Source: Proteobacteria bacterium UBA1148
Lineage (GTDB): Bacteria > Pseudomonadota > Gammaproteobacteria > Steroidobacterales > Rariloculaceae
Reading direction: 5' to 3'
DNA length: 16,839 nt
Assembly: GCA_002311835.1 (NCBI GenBank)
Contig: DBZY01000040.1
Location: 40,691 to 57,529 of the forward strand
Shown: positions 14,012 through 16,839 of the stretch, piece after piece
Numbering within the stretch: the stretch's first letter is position 1
Layout: every line of letters starts with the position of its first letter
Notes under the pieces: generated by a model
The model's database searches: none
Told to the model about the DNA's origin: nothing
Seen by the model: only the letters and a program-made list of their open reading frames with translations
Translations under genes and position numbers: made by a program

Positions 14012-16009
14012 ATGGGTTCCGCAGACAGCACAACACCAATTTCTCTGTGGTATCGTCGCCTAAGCCGACGGGAGTTATTAGCCCGCGGATCAGATCTTGC
14101 CGTTCTGTCAGCACTAACCTCGGGATGTGCTTCCCTAGCGCAGCAAGAACAGGGTGGAGCGCGCCTGGGTTTTCAGGCGGTGACTCCTTCTTATGAGGAT
14201 ACGTTGATTGTACCGCAGGGCTACCGTGCGGACGTATTGCTTCGTTGGGGTGATAGGCTATTTTCTGATACTCCTACTCTCGACTCAGAAGCGGTTGTGC
14301 ATGGTGAACTTCTCAAACCTACCGCAGCCCGAGACCAAACAAGGCAGTTCGGGTACAACTGCGATGGTATAGGGATACTGGATATTGGCAATGGCGAACT
14401 CTTGGTCTGTGTCAATCATGAGTACCCTAATCCAGAACTGCTGTTTCCAGGTTATCGCGCCGCTCAGAGAGCGGGCGAAGCTTCGACCTTCATTCGGAAA
14501 AATCCTCAGTGTGTAGAGTTTATGCAGGCTACTGTCGGTGTGAGCATCGCTCATTTTCAATTCGCTACAAATTGGCAATTGAAAGTGGATTCGCCGTTTA
14601 ATCGACGTATTACTGCGAATACTCCTATGGAACTTTCTGGACCGGCTCGCGGGCATGATCTTCTGAAAACGCACGAGGACGTTACGGGGACCCGGGCTAA
14701 TGGGACCTTCTACAACTGTGCGGCGGGGATGACTCCCTGGGGTACTTATTTGACAGCCGAGGAGGGCGTAGACGATTTCTTTGGAAATCGTAGGGCTGCT
14801 AGCTTCACTTCTAGTGTTGAACAGGCCCACAACCGTTTTCGTCCCAGGGGGCTAGAAAGCCGATTTCGTTGGGAATTCGCTGATCCTCGGTTTAACGTAG
14901 CATTGAATCCAAAGGAGCCATTTAAATTTGGTTGGATAGTCGAGTTAGATCCGCAAGATGCGTTAAAGCCTATTAAGAAGCGGACTGCTTTAGGACGCTT
15001 TAAACATGAGGGAGCAACCACAGTGGTCGCTCCGAACGGTCGGGTCGTTGTGTACATGGGGGATGACCAAGCTTTTGAGTATCTCTATAAATTTGTAACG
15101 CGTGATGTGATGGATCCTGAGAATCCAGAGTCTAACGTGGACTTATTAGATGCTGGAACACTCTATGTAGCTTGTTTTAGCGAGGATGGTAGTGGTAAGT
15201 GGGTGCCTATGGTTTGGGGGGAACATACTGCCCTATCGTTAGAAAACGGATTCGGTTCCCAGGGCGATATCGTTCTTCGATGTCGGGAAGCTGCTGATCT
15301 CGTGGGCGCAACGCCGATGGATCGACCGGAAGATATTGCTGTCAGTCCGCGCACGAATAAAGTCTACTTATCATGTACTCGGAATTCGGATAGGGGGGAA
15401 GGTGAGGTAGAGTTTGCTGGGCGAGTAGTGGACTCATCTGCAAATTGGGCTAATCCCCGTACTCCAAATTCTTGGGGTCACATCGTTGAGCTCTCAGAAT
15501 ATGGGGCTGATGCTTCGGCTACGGAATTTCGCTGGGAAATATTCTTGTTAGCAGGAGACCCGGAAGTAGGTCAATTTTTGACCATGTTAGATCCTGGTTC
15601 GCTCGTATCAGATTCTGATAGTACCTACTTTGCGGGTTATTCAGACACCAATGACCTAAGTGCTATTGCTTCGCCTGACAACTTAACCTTCGATGATGCT
15701 GGTAATCTCTGGATTACGACAGATGGAGAGCAGCCCAGGGGTAATAACGATGGCTGTTTTGTCTGTCCAACGGACGGTGTCAGTCGAGGTGCTGTTCGCC
15801 AGTTTATGAGTGGTCCCATTGGTTGTGAGGTGTCTGGATGCGAGATCACGCCGGATGGAAAAAGTCTTTTGCTAAGTGTTCAGCACCCAGGTGAGGGCGG
15901 GACTGTTGAGACACCCGTAAGTAGTTGGCCCGATGGTGGGACGGCTGCGCCACGACCAAGCGTAATTGCTGTGCGCCCAGAGGACCCTCGTCGCAAGCTG
16001 ACCGGTTAA
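14012..16009 (+). CDS. Tat-exported PhoX/DUF839 family phosphatase-like protein
   Basis: A 665-residue protein of the PhoX family (PF05787), whose characterised members are Ca- and Fe-dependent alkaline phosphatases exported by Tat. The N-terminus carries a twin-arginine signal, LSRRELL (17-23), followed by a modest hydrophobic stretch and LTSGC, a weak lipobox with Cys39. Cys133 and Glu137 in CVNHEYPNPE match the iron-ligand segment of PhoX. Further family blocks are LTAEEGVDDFF (~248), GWIVELDP, VYMGDDQAFEYLYKFV and RPEDIAVSP. It starts at ATG 14012 with only weak Shine-Dalgarno sequence, and is divergent from the PGGG-tail gene. No Pho box is visible upstream. Not every DUF839 member is a proven phosphatase, so activity is inferred. 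Confidence 0.88.
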   Translation: MGSADSTTPISLWYRRLSRRELLARGSDLAVLSALTSGCASLAQQEQGGARLGFQAVTPSYEDTLIVPQGYRADVLLRWGDRLFSDTPTLDSEAVVHGELLKPTAARDQTRQFGYNCDGIGILDIGNGELLVCVNHEYPNPELLFPGYRAAQRAGEASTFIRKNPQCVEFMQATVGVSIAHFQFATNWQLKVDSPFNRRITANTPMELSGPARGHDLLKTHEDVTGTRANGTFYNCAAGMTPWGTYLTAEEGVDDFFGNRRAASFTSSVEQAHNRFRPRGLESRFRWEFADPRFNVALNPKEPFKFGWIVELDPQDALKPIKKRTALGRFKHEGATTVVAPNGRVVVYMGDDQAFEYLYKFVTRDVMDPENPESNVDLLDAGTLYVACFSEDGSGKWVPMVWGEHTALSLENGFGSQGDIVLRCREAADLVGATPMDRPEDIAVSPRTNKVYLSCTRNSDRGEGEVEFAGRVVDSSANWANPRTPNSWGHIVELSEYGADASATEFRWEIFLLAGDPEVGQFLTMLDPGSLVSDSDSTYFAGYSDTNDLSAIASPDNLTFDDAGNLWITTDGEQPRGNNDGCFVCPTDGVSRGAVRQFMSGPIGCEVSGCEITPDGKSLLLSVQHPGEGGTVETPVSSWPDGGTAAPRPSVIAVRPEDPRRKLTG

Positions 16010-16032
16010 ATTTATAACTGATGAGAGATTCG

Positions 16033-16056
16033 TGGCTTCTTGCCAACCTATTTTTT
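16033..16056 (+). terminator. Weak intrinsic terminator after phoX-like gene
   Basis: TGGC, loop TTCTT and GCCA make a 4-bp stem, then ACCTA and six T residues (16051-16056). It lies 24 bp after the phoX stop, in the 58-bp gap before the convergent coiled-coil gene. The stem is too short for confidence. Confidence 0.3.
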
Positions 16057-16067
16057 CTGTACACCAC

Positions 16068-16412
16068 TCAGCGAGTTCTTAAAAGAGCATTCCGCGCGTC
16101 GCGGCGTGCTGCTGTCGTCTCTCGTGTTACCGAGGCTACTTGGCGCTGAAGATTTCCAAGATTACGACTTAGATCTTGGATTTGTCTTTCTAGCTCACTG
16201 ATTTGGCCTTGTGCTGACAAACCTGCGTCGGATGGTGCTAGTGAGACTGTACCAATCGTGGCCCGATCATCTAATCGGGCACTCAGAATAGCGAGGTCGT
16301 TTTCTAGTGCGGCTACTCTCTCAATCAAGGTTATAGTAGGCTCCGCATTCTGAGTATAACTAGTTGAAATATAAATAAATAAAGTAAAAAATAAAAGAGC
16401 TTTGAGATGCAT
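16068..16412 (-). CDS. Small exported coiled-coil protein, unknown
   Basis: A 114-residue protein with a Sec signal (MHLKALLFFTLFIYISTSYT, cut near residue 20) and a mature part dominated by two coiled-coil stretches: ~26-50 (LIERVAALENDLAILSARL) and ~70-100 (ISELERQIQDLSRNLGNLQ). The short linker between them (TIGTVSLAPSDAGLSAQG) is Gly- and Ser-containing, and the C-terminus is Arg-rich. It resembles the N-terminal coiled coil of CpoB/YbgF in style but lacks TPR repeats; I would not assign that function. The start is supported by GAGGGG 6 nt upstream (plus positions 16419-16424). It stands alone on its strand and converges with phoX. Confidence 0.65.
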   Translation of the reverse strand: MHLKALLFFTLFIYISTSYTQNAEPTITLIERVAALENDLAILSARLDDRATIGTVSLAPSDAGLSAQGQISELERQIQDLSRNLGNLQRQVASVTRETTAARRDARNALLRTR

Positions 16413-16514
16413 ATTAAGCCCCTCTGAATGGCGTGTATGGGCGCCTCCAGAAGCGCTAGAGACGAGTTCCTAATAGTCTAAATCTTACAGAGTTTCAGTA
16501 CCGATTACCGAAGT

Positions 16515-16535
16515 AATAGCATGCAGTACGCTATT
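16515..16535. repeat. Inverted repeat upstream of the symporter gene
   Basis: AATAGC (16515-16520) and GCTATT (16530-16535) pair across a 9-nt spacer, about 75 bp before the symporter start. A tandem TACCGAT-TACCGAAG lies next to it (from 16499). The 197-bp gap (16413-16609) holds no gene; these elements may be regulatory. Confidence 0.25.
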
Positions 16536-16609
16536 GGTTATGGTTGCGCTGATTGCTCGTAACCGCTAGGTTGCCAAAATATGATTTTAGATAAAGATCT
16601 GGAAAATTT

Positions 16610-16839
16610 GTGAGTCTTACCCAACGCATTCTGCTCTCCATGTTCGCTGGCGTTCTCGTTGGAATTGCCTTAAACATATTTGGCCCTGCGATACCGAGGA
16701 TCAATGAATTCTTGGTAGAGGGTTTGTTTTATGTTGTAGGCGCAGCTTTTATTGCCTTACTGCAACTCATGGTGGTTCCGTTAGTGCTGGTTTCCCTAGT
16801 GTGTGGTGTTAACGCTATGGGGGACGTACGAACTATTGG
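16610..16839 (+). CDS. Dicarboxylate/amino acid:cation symporter (SDF family), 3' partial
   Basis: The reading frame from GTG 16610 is open to the window end, giving 76 residues. It follows an in-frame stop at 16592-16594 and has a GGAAAA element just upstream. The N-terminus reads VSLTQRILLSMFAGVLVGIA, the first helix, then a loop and LFYVVGAAFIALLQLMVVPL, followed by VLVSLVCGVNAMGDVRTIG. The LMVVPLV..SLV.G...MGDVR block is characteristic of the SDF (DctA/GltP) family of sodium- or proton-coupled carboxylate and amino-acid importers. The substrate, whether succinate, glutamate or similar, depends on the missing C-terminal part. Confidence 0.85.
   Translation, partial: MSLTQRILLSMFAGVLVGIALNIFGPAIPRINEFLVEGLFYVVGAAFIALLQLMVVPLVLVSLVCGVNAMGDVRTI

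Noticed and set aside
16413..16609. Possible tRNA or small RNA gene in the gap before the symporter
   Set aside because: No cloverleaf, TTCRA-type T-loop or CCA end could be traced; only short inverted and direct repeats are visible.

Overview
The window looks like chromosome from a free-living, probably marine, gammaproteobacterium. The evidence is a DUF5916 outer-membrane protein, a 7Fe-type FdxA ferredoxin, a TIGR02444-family protein (a family I associate with Gammaproteobacteria), a Tat-exported PhoX-like protein, a peptidylprolyl isomerase/HupE pair, and moderate GC content. This taxonomic reading is inference from protein families; there is no rRNA or other marker gene. I see no tRNA, rRNA, CRISPR array, insertion sequence, integrase, phage gene or recognisable defence system. 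No stretch of more than 300 bases lacks a gene.

Layout. (1) 1-2420 (+) is the 3' part of a DUF5916/CBM9-like outer-membrane protein whose frame is open from the first base, so its start lies outside the window. (2) 2429-3628 (-) holds fdxA and then a split-box Nudix hydrolase; the short leader between them carries 10-bp-phased repeats around a TATAAT box. (3) 3915-5999 (+) is a bifunctional enoyl-CoA hydratase/3-hydroxyacyl-CoA dehydrogenase. (4) 6001-8081 (-) is a two-gene unit, an MBL-fold hydrolase followed by an exported M19 membrane dipeptidase. (5) 8233-9894 (-) is a tightly coupled pair, TIGR02444 protein and L-2-hydroxyglutarate dehydrogenase-like flavoenzyme. (6) 10129-11576 (+) encodes an EamA-type transporter and a small four-helix membrane protein. 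(7) 11586-13927 (-) is a three-gene unit: an unknown protein with a PGGG-repeat tail, a membrane-anchored parvulin-like isomerase, and a HupE/UreJ-type membrane protein. (8) 14012-16009 (+) is a Tat-exported PhoX/DUF839 protein, convergent with a small exported coiled-coil protein (16068-16412, -). (9) From 16610 (+) a dicarboxylate/amino acid:cation symporter (SDF family) runs off the window end.

The genes do not form one pathway. Themes are lipid and organic acid catabolism (beta-oxidation enzyme, 2-hydroxyglutarate dehydrogenase, a carboxylate symporter), nutrient acquisition at the envelope (PhoX, dipeptidase, outer-membrane barrel, HupE) and housekeeping redox or hydrolase functions. Several start codons were moved from the longest possible start on Shine-Dalgarno and signal-peptide grounds. 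The least understood parts are the PGGG-tail gene of the isomerase/HupE operon, the small four-helix membrane protein, the coiled-coil protein, and three structured intergenic sites (3231-3297, 3751-3809, 9941-9957). I found no convincing large undescribed system; these are the best leads.
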